From Rhodococcus rhodnii (GTDB taxonomy: Bacteria; Actinomycetota; Actinomycetes; Mycobacteriales; Pseudonocardiaceae), in contig JOAA01000001.1 in assembly GCA_000720375.1 (NCBI GenBank), forward strand, positions 372,001 through 436,000: 64,000 bases of DNA, given 5' to 3'. Each line of letters opens with the position of its first letter. Position 1 is the stretch's first letter. The notes under the pieces are model-generated. The model did no database searches and was not told where the DNA came from. It worked only from the letters and a program-made list of their open reading frames with translations. This document shows, piece after piece, positions 33,033 through 41,212 of this stretch. A program made the translations under genes and the position numbers.

Positions 33033-34559
33033 CTAACCCCGCAAAGCCGAAAAAATCACGGGATGCTGAAACCGAAAAACATGCCCGGCCTCAACAAGAA
33101 ACCCAACCTCAACAGCCTCCTCAACCGGCCCAACAAGAGAAGTAACCGGAACCCCCATGCCCACCGCAACCTCACCGAGATCAAAAGCCTCGCCCACCAG
33201 AGTCGCCTGACGAAGCAACTCCTGCGCCTCGGCGGACAGCAACCCGAACCACCGCCGAACAACATCCTCAACAGAAGCAGAATCCCGAATAGCCCCAAGA
33301 ACATCCAAAGCAAACCCAGGATTCCCAGCCGTGAGCTCCGCAAGCGGAGAAGCCCCAGCACACCCCACCAACGTAATGATGTCCGGCGCAGACAACCCAG
33401 ACAGCCGAAGCACTTCACCACCACCGGGACCGACACCGGCCCGAAGCCGGTCAATCTCGGTCCGTCGAGGCAACGGCCGGCAAGCCGCGACCACGAGCAA
33501 AGCCTCGACCTGAGCCTGCTTGCTCAACCGATGCCAAGCCAACAACCCGGCCTCATTCAAATCCTGCAAGTCATCGACAACCACCACCGCAGGCCCGCTC
33601 ACCGAGGCGGCATTCTCGGGCGATCCCCACACCACCTGAACCTCAGCATCCGCAAAAGCAGCGGCCAACAAAGCCGACTTCCCCGTCCCCGGCCCACCCT
33701 CAACCCACACAGTCCCACCACGCCCGCGACCCAGCGCATCCAACCGAGCCCGCAGAACCCCCAACTCCCGCGAACGCCCCACGAACACCGCCGGCCGAGA
33801 AGGACGAACAGCCGCCGTCCGAGGCCCTTCAGCGATCTCGTCGTAAACCCGCCGAAGAGCCGCCCCCGGCTCAATCCCCAACTCATCAACCAGCCGCTGC
33901 CGAGTCTCAGCGAACACAGCCAAGGCTTCCGCCGAACGCCCGAACCGCGCCAAAGCTGACATCAAAAGCCCGGTCAGCGACTCCCGCAGCGGATGCTCCC
34001 GCACCAACCCCTGCAACTCGAGCACGACAAGCGGATCCGAGCCCGCGATCAACGTTTCCGCCCGTCGCTCCAACGCCGCCAGCCGCAACTCCCCCAGCCG
34101 CTGCCGCTGAACGGTGGCGAACGGCGAGTCAACCCCGCCCAACGCATCCCCGTCCCACAACCCCAGCGCGGCATCCAACGCGCCCCGAGCCGCAGCGAAG
34201 TCTCGACGTTGCCACGCCTCCTGTGCCGTCTCGCGCAACGCGTCGAACTCATGAACGTCCAGCTCAGCGGGCCCCAGCCGGAGCGAATAGCCTGACCGCT
34301 CGGAGACAAGGACCTGGGTGTCACGGCCGAGCGCGAGACGCAGCCGCGAGATGTAGCTGTAGAGGCTCTTGCTTGCTCCCGGCGGCACCGAGTCGCCCCA
34401 GACCGCGTCCATCAGGGCTTCCCGCGACACCACCTGGTTGGCGCGCAGCGCCAGGACCGTGAAGACCGCGCGTTGCCTGCCCGGGCCGAGGTCGATCTCG
34501 GCCGCGCCGCGCCAGGCGCTGACCACACCCAGCAACCGGACACGCAGCGATTGTGACAC
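33033..34559 (-). CDS. SARP-family regulator with a shortened ATPase region
   Basis: A 508-residue regulator. The winged HTH (residues 1-95, LRVRLLGVVSAWRGAAEIDL and SKSLYSYISRLRLALGRDTQ) and BTAD (95-240) are typical SARP. A P-loop ATPase begins with GGPGTGKSALL near 290 and Walker B AVVVVDDLQ, but the protein stops at VIFSALRG, where relatives continue into helical repeats for another 400-600 residues. Third-position use changes within the gene: the 3' half is rich in GTT, GCT, GGG and TTG codons, unlike all neighbours. It is divergent from the orphan LuxR gene. Confidence 0.87.
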   Translation of the reverse strand: MSQSLRVRLLGVVSAWRGAAEIDLGPGRQRAVFTVLALRANQVVSREALMDAVWGDSVPPGASKSLYSYISRLRLALGRDTQVLVSERSGYSLRLGPAELDVHEFDALRETAQEAWQRRDFAAARGALDAALGLWDGDALGGVDSPFATVQRQRLGELRLAALERRAETLIAGSDPLVVLELQGLVREHPLRESLTGLLMSALARFGRSAEALAVFAETRQRLVDELGIEPGAALRRVYDEIAEGPRTAAVRPSRPAVFVGRSRELGVLRARLDALGRGRGGTVWVEGGPGTGKSALLAAAFADAEVQVVWGSPENAASVSGPAVVVVDDLQDLNEAGLLAWHRLSKQAQVEALLVVAACRPLPRRTEIDRLRAGVGPGGGEVLRLSGLSAPDIITLVGCAGASPLAELTAGNPGFALDVLGAIRDSASVEDVVRRWFGLLSAEAQELLRQATLVGEAFDLGEVAVGMGVPVTSLVGPVEEAVEVGFLVEAGHVFRFQHPVIFSALRG

Positions 34560-34742
34560 CCGGAGATCCTACTGGGTGCTTACGGGCAAGTTTTCCCCGA
34601 CAAAGGGCTCCGAACTGGGCTTTGATCTGGTGGTCGAGCGGACGTTCAGCGAGGATTTAGCCGAGGTCTCGGTTCGACAAGACTTCATTAAGGTCCTTCG
34701 CGCAGACTCCTCGCCACACCGATCCAGCGTGTGGAGGAGTCG

Positions 34743-35363
34743 ATGGAACAGGTGCGCGTGGTTGTCCAGACATCGGACCCGATGTCCCACGTGGGGCTGA
34801 GCAGCTTTCTCGGATCTCGCCGCGAACTGACCGTGGTCGACGGCGCCGAGGACCGCCCCGACGTGGTGGTCTTCTCTACCGACCACTTGACCAGTGAGGT
34901 GATGGCCCGGTTGCGGCAGACCGCGACCGACATCGGCAAGCCGACCGTCCTGATGACCGGGGACCTCGGTGAAGCCCCGCTGCTGACCGTGGTCGAGTGC
35001 CACGTCGTGGCGATCCTGCCGAAGAAGACCGCGACCGGGACCCAGCTGGTCGACAGCGTGCTCGCCGCCGCCGGCGGCAACGGCGTCATGCCGCGTGACG
35101 TGCTCGGCAAGCTGCTGCGCCGGGTCGAGGTGCTGCAGCGGGAGGTGCTCGCGCCGAACGGGCTGAACGCGTCCGGGTTGCAGCCGCGTGAGGTCGATGT
35201 GCTCCGGTTGATCGCGGACGGCTGGGACACCGAGGAGATCGCGCAGGAGTTGCGGTACTCGGAACGGACCGTCAAGAACGTCATCTACAACATGACCGCC
35301 CGTCTGCATTTGCGTAACCGGGCACATGCCGTGGCGTACGCGCTGCGCGCCGGGGTGATCTAG
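34743..35363 (+). CDS. LuxR-type regulator with a degenerate receiver domain
   Basis: A 206-residue NarL/LuxR-like protein. The C-terminal HTH is intact (LQPREVDVLRLIADGWDTEE, IAQELRYSERTVKNVIYNMT). The N-terminal domain has the receiver fold, but the acidic pair reads TSDPM and the position of the phospho-acceptor Asp is Ser (VVVFSTDH), while the conserved Lys remains (ILPKK). It is therefore probably not phosphorylated. GGAGGAG lies just before the ATG at 34743; an in-frame GTG at 34731 overlaps that site. No histidine kinase is adjacent. The stop overlaps the convergent SARP-LuxR gene by 4 bp. Confidence 0.87.
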   Translation: MEQVRVVVQTSDPMSHVGLSSFLGSRRELTVVDGAEDRPDVVVFSTDHLTSEVMARLRQTATDIGKPTVLMTGDLGEAPLLTVVECHVVAILPKKTATGTQLVDSVLAAAGGNGVMPRDVLGKLLRRVEVLQREVLAPNGLNASGLQPREVDVLRLIADGWDTEEIAQELRYSERTVKNVIYNMTARLHLRNRAHAVAYALRAGVI

Positions 35364-38300
35364 GACGCCTGACGGATCTCCGACCGCGAGCCCACGCCGA
35401 GCTTGGCCATGATCTGCCCGACGTGGGCCTGCACGATCCGCCGGGGCAATGACATCCGGGTGGCGATCTCCGGATTGGACAGTCCATTGGCGACCATGGC
35501 GGCGATCTGTTGCTCCGCCGCGGAAAGCGTGTCCCAGTCGCTGCCGCCGACACCGGGGACGGCATGCATGGGCTCGCGGATGCCGAACTGGCCCATCCGG
35601 GACTTCGCCCTGGCGCGGTCCCAGTTCGCGCCGAGTTCCAGGTAGATCCGGAGGGCTTCGCCGTACGCGTTCGTCGCGTCCGCGCGGGCGTCGCGCGCGG
35701 CCAGCAGCACGGCCGCGTCTTCCAAGGCGACCGCGAGTTCGACTGGGCGCCCGACCGAGCGATAGTGGTCGACTGCCACCAGCGCGGGTTGCGGGTCGCC
35801 GGTGGCCAGGGCTCTGCAGCGGTGCAGGGCCGCATACGCGCGAGCAGGCACGCGCTCACGGTCGGCCTCCATCTCGGCCACCGCCATCGCGTCGTCCACC
35901 AGGGCCGAGTCGTGTGCCTGGGACAGGCGGATGATCTCCGGCAGCCATTGGTGGCGCAGCATCATTTCGGCGTAGGCGGGGTTGAGCACGGGCGCGAACT
36001 CGGCCAACGCACCGGAGATGTCCCCGCGCTGAGTCGCGGCCAGCGCGCGGGCCGCCAGCAGGAAGTCCTGGCTTTCCCGTTCCGAGTCGGTGATCACGAG
36101 ATAGCGCTCGGCCGCGTCCAGGTTCGCGGCGAGCGAAGCGCGGTCGTCCCGGCGCCCCGCGATCAACGCCGACACACCGTGCAGCAGCAGGCCGGCTGGA
36201 CCGGCGTCCATCAGGCCCGCGTACGTGATCGCCGGGCCGTCCTCGGTGATCGCGTCCAGCTCGTAGAGCGCTTCGTCCCAGCGACCGGTCCAGTAGTAGT
36301 GCACGGCCCCGGCGACTTGCGGGCCGACCGGCAGCCGATGCTCGACCACGAGTTCGTTGGCGGCACGCAGATTTTCGTCCGCGTCGGCCATCCGGTCCAG
36401 GTTCTGCAACGTGAAGAGCCGGTTGTCCAGCAGGTTGAAGTGCATGCCCGCGAGATCCGTCTGGCCACGCACGACGTCGATGGCCGCGTCGATGTGTTCC
36501 AGTGCCGCCTCGTGGTCCCGGCGAACGGAGTCGACGATCCACTGCGTCTGCAGCGCGTGCGCCATCAGGCCGACTTCACCACCTGCGGCGGCTTCCTCGT
36601 ATGCCGCTTTCGCCATGGTTTCGGCGGTGTCGACGTCCGTGACGTCGCGCACCAGGTGAGCGAGCAGGAATTTGCGTCGTTGCCGCCACTCCCGCGGCAC
36701 CGATTCGTCCACTTCGGACTCGGTGAGCGTGGCGATCGAGTCCTCGCGGCGGCCGCTGCGGTAGATTATCGCGGCGAGCAACTGCCGGAGTTCCTCGGTA
36801 CGGATCGGGTTGGTCGACGCCACAAGCGCTTGCTCGATTTGCTCGGCGGTGACCCTGGTGAGCCGGAAGAGCACCTTGACCTGGGTGGCCAGCAGGACTT
36901 CGCGCGCCGGATCGGCCGGGTCCAGCGTTGCCAGCACACCGGCCAACAGGTCGGCGGCGACCAGCGGGCCGTGGTTGGCGACCTCGGTGACGTGGTCGAC
37001 CAGCCAGCCGGACACCCAGGGTTCCAGGCTGGCCGCGGCGACGAGTTGTTCGGCGACCCGGATCGCGGGCGCGCCCTTGCCCGCCAAGACCTTCGCCGCC
37101 TCACGGTGCAGCACGACCCGAACGGCCGACGAGATCCCGCCGAGGATTGCCTCCCGCATCAACGGATGCCGGAACACCAGCCGCGGTCCTTCGCCGAAGA
37201 CCACATTCGCGTCGACCGCGTCGACCAATGCCGAACGCAGATCCGTGGCCGCACGCCCGGTCAACGCGACCACGTTGTCCATTGTGGCCTCTGGACCGAG
37301 CACGGCCATCCACCGGAGGACCTCGTGCGTCTGTTGCGGCAGAGCGCCACAGGTGCGTTCCACGGCATCGGCGAGTGACTGAGGCGCCGTTTCGACGTGT
37401 GCCTGATCGATGTGCGCGACGCCGTCGACCAGGTCAACGGCCGAGTCACGCACCAGACCACGGACCATTTCCCGCAGGTACAGCGGGTTTCCCCCGGCTC
37501 GGTCGGTCACCCGGCGCAGCAGCCTGCCCGGCCTGCCGCCGACCAGCCGACCGGTCAATGACTCGACGTCGTTGGGCCGCAAGGGTTCCAGGGCGATCAG
37601 CATGGCGCGTGAGCGCAACTGGTCGAGCTCGGCACGAGCGTGGCCGGTGCGTGAGCACGTCACGAGCAGCAGCGGCAACTGCCTCACCGCCGCGGACAAC
37701 CGGCGCCAGACGTGCACGCTCGCTTCGTCCGCCCATTGCAGGTCGTCGATCACCAGGACGACCGGCCCGTGCGCGCACATCCGGTCGACCAGCGCGAGCA
37801 TCCGGTCGACCGCGTCGGAGATCGGGTCCTCGTCGTCCTTGCCGGTGTGCATCTGCAGCTGCCTGGCCAGCTCGGCACGGTCGGCGTCCGGGGATTTCAC
37901 CGTGATGCCAAGGCATTCCATGATCAGCCGGAGCGGGAACCGGATGTCCGGTTCGTCGGCGATCGCCCAGCCGAGCTGACAGCCCTGCCCCCGCACCCCG
38001 GCCAGCGCCTCGATCAGCAGCTCCGACTTGCCGATCCCCGGGTCGCCCTCGATCCAGACCATGCCGCCGCGACCGGCCACCACATCGGTCACCCGGTCAC
38101 GGATCTTGGCCACTTCCGCGGCACGACCGACGAACAGCCGCGTGTCGCTGCGCGCGCTGGCCGCGATGTGCGCGGGCATCACCTCAAGCGGCACAACCGC
38201 CCGGTCCTCGCCCGCCAGGATCTGCGCGTGCACCTGACGCAACGCCTGTCCCGGCTCGGCGCCGAGCTCCCGCAACAGTGTTTCGCGGGTTTCCTGGAAG

Positions 38301-38923
38301 ACGTCCAGCGCTTCGGCGTGCCGTCCGCTTCGGGCAAGCGCCAGCATCAGCAGCTCTCGCAGCGATTCCCGCAACGGGTGCTCCCGCACCATACTGCCGA
38401 GGTCGGCGGCGAGTTCCACGTGCTGGCCGAGTTCGAGCCGCGCCCGAGCGGCCGCCTCGACGGCACGGAGGTAGGACTCCTCGAGCCGCGTGCGTTCGTG
38501 GGTGGCGAAGGGTCCGGGGATCCCGGCAAGTGCCTCGCCGTGCCACATTCCCAGGGCTTCACCCAGCGAGGCCGCCGCGGCACCAGCCGACTGTTTGCTT
38601 GCTTGCGCGATCAGCGCGTCGTAGACCTTGACGTCGATCCGATCCTGCGGCAGTCGCAGTGTGTAACCGTTGCCGGCGGACGCGAGCACGTCCTTGCCCA
38701 GGAGCTTGCGCAGGTTCGAGATGTACAGGTAGACCGCGCTCGACGCACTGGACGGCGCGGCCTGTCCCCAGACAGCCTCGATCAACTCGGCCCGTGACAC
38801 CACCTGACCCGCGCGAACGGCCAACACAGCGAGCACCGCGCGCTGCCGGGGCGGTCCCAGCTTGAGCTCGACCTCGTCGACCACGCTGACCGGGCCCAAT
38901 AACTGGACACGTAACCGCGACAC
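35360..38923 (-). CDS. Giant SARP regulator with an additional C-terminal LuxR HTH
   Basis: A 1187-residue regulator with two DNA-binding ends. Residues 1-95 are the SARP winged HTH (LRVQLLGPVSVVDEVELKLG), 95-245 BTAD, then an AAA-type ATPase (GDPGIGKSELL near 295, VVLVIDDLQWADEASVHVWR), a long helical repeat region, and at about 1120-1187 a LuxR-type HTH (WDTLSAAEQQIAAMVANGLS, NPEIATRMSLPRRIVQAHVG). SARP proteins with a LuxR end are known as large pathway regulators in some antibiotic clusters. Its neighbours here do not form a biosynthetic cluster, so the target is unknown. Confidence 0.88.
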   Translation of the reverse strand: MSRLRVQLLGPVSVVDEVELKLGPPRQRAVLAVLAVRAGQVVSRAELIEAVWGQAAPSSASSAVYLYISNLRKLLGKDVLASAGNGYTLRLPQDRIDVKVYDALIAQASKQSAGAAAASLGEALGMWHGEALAGIPGPFATHERTRLEESYLRAVEAAARARLELGQHVELAADLGSMVREHPLRESLRELLMLALARSGRHAEALDVFQETRETLLRELGAEPGQALRQVHAQILAGEDRAVVPLEVMPAHIAASARSDTRLFVGRAAEVAKIRDRVTDVVAGRGGMVWIEGDPGIGKSELLIEALAGVRGQGCQLGWAIADEPDIRFPLRLIMECLGITVKSPDADRAELARQLQMHTGKDDEDPISDAVDRMLALVDRMCAHGPVVLVIDDLQWADEASVHVWRRLSAAVRQLPLLLVTCSRTGHARAELDQLRSRAMLIALEPLRPNDVESLTGRLVGGRPGRLLRRVTDRAGGNPLYLREMVRGLVRDSAVDLVDGVAHIDQAHVETAPQSLADAVERTCGALPQQTHEVLRWMAVLGPEATMDNVVALTGRAATDLRSALVDAVDANVVFGEGPRLVFRHPLMREAILGGISSAVRVVLHREAAKVLAGKGAPAIRVAEQLVAAASLEPWVSGWLVDHVTEVANHGPLVAADLLAGVLATLDPADPAREVLLATQVKVLFRLTRVTAEQIEQALVASTNPIRTEELRQLLAAIIYRSGRREDSIATLTESEVDESVPREWRQRRKFLLAHLVRDVTDVDTAETMAKAAYEEAAAGGEVGLMAHALQTQWIVDSVRRDHEAALEHIDAAIDVVRGQTDLAGMHFNLLDNRLFTLQNLDRMADADENLRAANELVVEHRLPVGPQVAGAVHYYWTGRWDEALYELDAITEDGPAITYAGLMDAGPAGLLLHGVSALIAGRRDDRASLAANLDAAERYLVITDSERESQDFLLAARALAATQRGDISGALAEFAPVLNPAYAEMMLRHQWLPEIIRLSQAHDSALVDDAMAVAEMEADRERVPARAYAALHRCRALATGDPQPALVAVDHYRSVGRPVELAVALEDAAVLLAARDARADATNAYGEALRIYLELGANWDRARAKSRMGQFGIREPMHAVPGVGGSDWDTLSAAEQQIAAMVANGLSNPEIATRMSLPRRIVQAHVGQIMAKLGVGSRSEIRQAS

Positions 38924-38963
38924 AGCGACAGGCTACAAGGTGTGAGAGCGCGTACACCAACCG

Positions 38964-39302
38964 TCAGCCGATCAGCTTCCGGAATATGCCACTTTCGTCA
39001 GGTTCATCTGTTTCGCCTGGTATCGGGCCGGTCAGGTCGAAGTGCGGCGGGACGACAGGCGCCAGCAAGGTGGCCACCCGCTCCCGGGCTTGCGCCTGGG
39101 CTTGCCGCAACGTGCGCATGACCGTCGTGGCGAGGTCGGCGGGCGTCAGACCGAGATAGGCGCTGGAGGGGAACTGCAAGTCGGTGATCTGGCCGTGCTG
39201 CCCCACGGTCACCGTCACGACCTTGCGCGGCGCGGTCACCGAAACCGAGATCTCGGCCACGCGTCTGCGCAGGGCAGCCAGGTCTTCGAGAGATGGAGAC
39301 AC
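38964..39302 (-). CDS. YbaB/EbfC-family small protein
   Basis: A 112-residue protein with the YbaB/EbfC layout: an N-terminal helix (LEDLAALRRRVAEISVSVTA), a beta sheet (RKVVTVTVGQHGQITDLQFP), and a C-terminal helix (MRTLRQAQAQARERVATLLA). Family members are nucleoid-associated or, in actinomycetes, often accompany ESX-related genes. The start is GTG at 39302, with GAGGAG seven bases upstream; the frame is open further upstream but without a ribosome site. It lies 141 bp downstream of the methyltransferase gene, same strand. Confidence 0.75.
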   Translation of the reverse strand: MSPSLEDLAALRRRVAEISVSVTAPRKVVTVTVGQHGQITDLQFPSSAYLGLTPADLATTVMRTLRQAQAQARERVATLLAPVVPPHFDLTGPIPGETDEPDESGIFRKLIG

Positions 39303-39443
39303 GCCGGCTCTCCTCACATCTGACGAAATTCCTCGTTCTGGCAGTAAACGAGCCGCTGCCTTGCTGAACAAGAAACCTGCCCGAGCACACCGCCGATACG
39401 TTCCCCTCCGCACTCACCCACCCGGTGTGTCCGAAGTGTCCAG

Positions 39444-40133
39444 TCAGCGCGTCCCACTGGCCAAAAATATAGGTACCGCAACAAAGAATCTGTCCGTGCG
39501 GGCGCGCTCGGTCTGCTCGGCGAGCCATTCCCGATCCTCGGTCAACCTGGCGACCGCCGGCAGCATCCGCCCGTCCGTCCAGACCGTGGTGTGCACCTCG
39601 ACCGAAACGTCGACAAAGCCGTTGTTCAGCAACAGGTTCCGATAGCTGCGGGCGACGTACGGACTGGGCAGCCCCTCCGCCCGGTCGCGCAGGACCTGCC
39701 GGGTCCGGTCCGGGTCCGACGAGTCGATCACGAAGTGCTCCCAGTCCTGGCCGACCAAGACGATCCGGCCGCCCGGGTCGAGCACCCGATGTGCTTCAGC
39801 CAACGCCCGCGAAGGATCTGCCAAGGCGTGCAACACCTTGTCGGCCCGGTATCCCAGGACGTGCTCGACCGGCAACGAGTACGCGTCACCCAACCTGAAG
39901 TCGTGTGGCCATCGGGCCTTTGCCGCGGCGATCATCTCGGGATCGACGTCGACGCCGACCGGTTTCGCGCCCTGCGACGCAAGCTCCGCGACGGCCCGGC
40001 CGGTCCCGCACCCGACATCCACCACGGGCGCGCCCGGCGGCAACGCAAGCAGTTGGTAGGTACGGGCGCGCAGTTCGGCCGCGCCCGGCAACGCGTCGAA
40101 GGCGTCCAGCGCTTCGATGAGGGAAGTGGACAT
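39444..40133 (-). CDS. SAM-dependent methyltransferase (class I)
   Basis: A 229-residue class I methyltransferase with SAM-binding motif I VVDVGCGTGRAVAEL, acidic loop GVDVDPEMI, motif II/III region YSLPVEHVLGYRADKVLHAL and HRVLDPGGRIVLVGQDWEHF. This is the UbiE/Methyltransf_11 type that usually modifies small molecules; the substrate is unknown. The ATG at 40133 is chosen because it starts the conserved helix MSTSLIEALDAFDALPGAAE; in-frame ATGs at 40142 and 40163 are possible. It is divergent from a MerR regulator across shared operator-like repeats. Confidence 0.83.
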   Translation of the reverse strand: MSTSLIEALDAFDALPGAAELRARTYQLLALPPGAPVVDVGCGTGRAVAELASQGAKPVGVDVDPEMIAAAKARWPHDFRLGDAYSLPVEHVLGYRADKVLHALADPSRALAEAHRVLDPGGRIVLVGQDWEHFVIDSSDPDRTRQVLRDRAEGLPSPYVARSYRNLLLNNGFVDVSVEVHTTVWTDGRMLPAVARLTEDREWLAEQTERARTDRFFVAVPIFLASGTR

Positions 40134-40163
40134 GTCCGACATGCTGGGACTTAATGTCGACAT
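40127..40163. promoter_or_regulatory. Palindromic operator region between the methyltransferase and MerR genes
   Basis: GGACATGTCC (40128-40137) and ATGTCGACAT (40154-40163) are two palindromes, with CGACAT/ATGTCG forming a further pair between them. On the plus strand TGGACA (40127) and CTTAAT (40150) are 17 bp apart and end six bases before the MerR ATG, fitting a leaderless transcript. A MerR protein binding here could control both genes. Confidence 0.45.
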
Positions 40164-40560
40164 GAAGTCAAGCGAGACGTTCGGCGTCGGGCAGGTCGCC
40201 GAGCAGTTCGGGCTGGCCACCCACGTCCTGCGGCACTGGGAGTCGATGGGGCTGCTCGATCCGCAACGGGACGGTGACCGGCGGCGCTACCGGGACGCCG
40301 ACCTCGACCGGATCGCGGTGATCCTGAAGGCCAAAGAGGCCGGGTTCAGCCTCGACGACATCAGGGAGATGTTCGTGGTCGGCGATCCCAGCACGCGCAG
40401 GGAGATCATGCGCCGCCACCAGGCCGACCTGATCGGCCGGATCGTGGCGTTGCAGGCGTCGCTCAAGCTCGTCGAAGGGGCGTTGAACTGCGAGCACGAG
40501 GACATCACCCAGTGCCCCAACTTCCTCAAGGCGGTGGGTCTGGTCAGAAATCAGCGGTAA
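40162..40560 (+). CDS. MerR-family regulator with C-terminal cysteines
   Basis: A 132-residue short MerR protein. The HTH is FGVGQVAEQFGLATHVLRHW, ESMGLLDPQRDGDRRRYRDA, with FSLDDIREMF, then the dimer helix. The C terminus has a Cys-His cluster (LNCEHEDITQCPNF) that could bind a metal or sense thiol stress. I chose ATG 40162 because it follows a leaderless-type promoter and starts just before the HTH; in-frame starts at 40117 and 40132 exist. It is divergent from the methyltransferase. Its 3' end overlaps the convergent SodC-like gene by 17 bp. Confidence 0.85.
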   Translation: MKSSETFGVGQVAEQFGLATHVLRHWESMGLLDPQRDGDRRRYRDADLDRIAVILKAKEAGFSLDDIREMFVVGDPSTRREIMRRHQADLIGRIVALQASLKLVEGALNCEHEDITQCPNFLKAVGLVRNQR

Positions 40561-41104
40561 GACAGGCCAGGCGGGCGCCCGCGGTCCCGGCGTGGCCTGC
40601 TCCGGTGTGCGTGCGGGTCTCGTGGATCACGATGGACGACGCTTCCCGCTCGCCGAAGCCCCATTTCACCCGGGAGACCGCGAACCCGTTGCCGAACCGG
40701 TCGGTGGTGAAGTCCAGCCAGATCTCGTTGCGCGGGTTGGCGTACGCCGGGTTGACCGACGGCTGGACCGGGTCCTTCTTGTCCTGGAAGTGCGGTCCTG
40801 AGTCCGCGGGCGCCGGCCCGCATGGCTTGACGTGCACGTGCGCGCCGTACTGGCGCTTGGGCAGCAGGCCCTGAGTCGTCAGCAGCACGGTCGTGCCCTG
40901 TGGCGTGGAGACGCTCAGCACGGACAGCGTCGCTCCCGCTGGGGCGAGCTTCGGGTTGTACGTGACGCCACCCGCGTTGGGTTTGTAGGCCTGGATCTTC
41001 GAGGACGCCGTCGTCACCCGCATGGACGGGATCTCAGTCGCCGAGCCGGTGCCACCGATCAGCACCACCGCCGGGACGATCGCGGCCAATGCCAGGTAAC
41101 GCAT
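40544..41104 (-). CDS. Cu/Zn superoxide dismutase-like secreted protein
   Basis: A 186-residue exported protein (signal MRYLALAAIVPAVVLIGGTG). The SodC core is visible: Cu ligands in YGAHVHVKPCG, the bridging-type His in DSGPHFQ, the Cu His in SSIVIHE, the active-site Arg in GTAGARLACL, and the disulfide Cys pair (KPCG with LACL). The two further Zn-loop histidines expected after SGPHF are missing (PSVNPAYANPRNEIWLDF), as in zinc-free mycobacterial SodC. It would remove superoxide outside the membrane. ATG 41104 follows GGAGG; an ATG five codons upstream overlaps that site. Confidence 0.83.
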   Translation of the reverse strand: MRYLALAAIVPAVVLIGGTGSATEIPSMRVTTASSKIQAYKPNAGGVTYNPKLAPAGATLSVLSVSTPQGTTVLLTTQGLLPKRQYGAHVHVKPCGPAPADSGPHFQDKKDPVQPSVNPAYANPRNEIWLDFTTDRFGNGFAVSRVKWGFGEREASSIVIHETRTHTGAGHAGTAGARLACLTADF

Positions 41105-41212
41105 ATTTCGCTCCTCCATTCGGACGCCACTGTGGATAGTGCACCACGCACTGGCCCGCCGCCGAACGGCTGCCCCTGTTCTCTACCATCCGGGTGAGGG
41201 AGGGTGCAGGGG

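Noticed and set aside
32757..33959. Plus-strand open frame rich in Asn, Pro, Arg and Ser (400 codons)
   Set aside because: Considered as a repetitive secreted protein, but it is antisense to the SARP ATPase region and crosses the 21-bp inverted repeat; its odd composition reflects the atypical codons of the minus-strand gene.
35510..37378. Plus-strand open frame of 622 codons opposite the SARP-LuxR gene
   Set aside because: Low-complexity Arg/Gly/Val composition typical of a reverse-complement shadow; no ribosome site.
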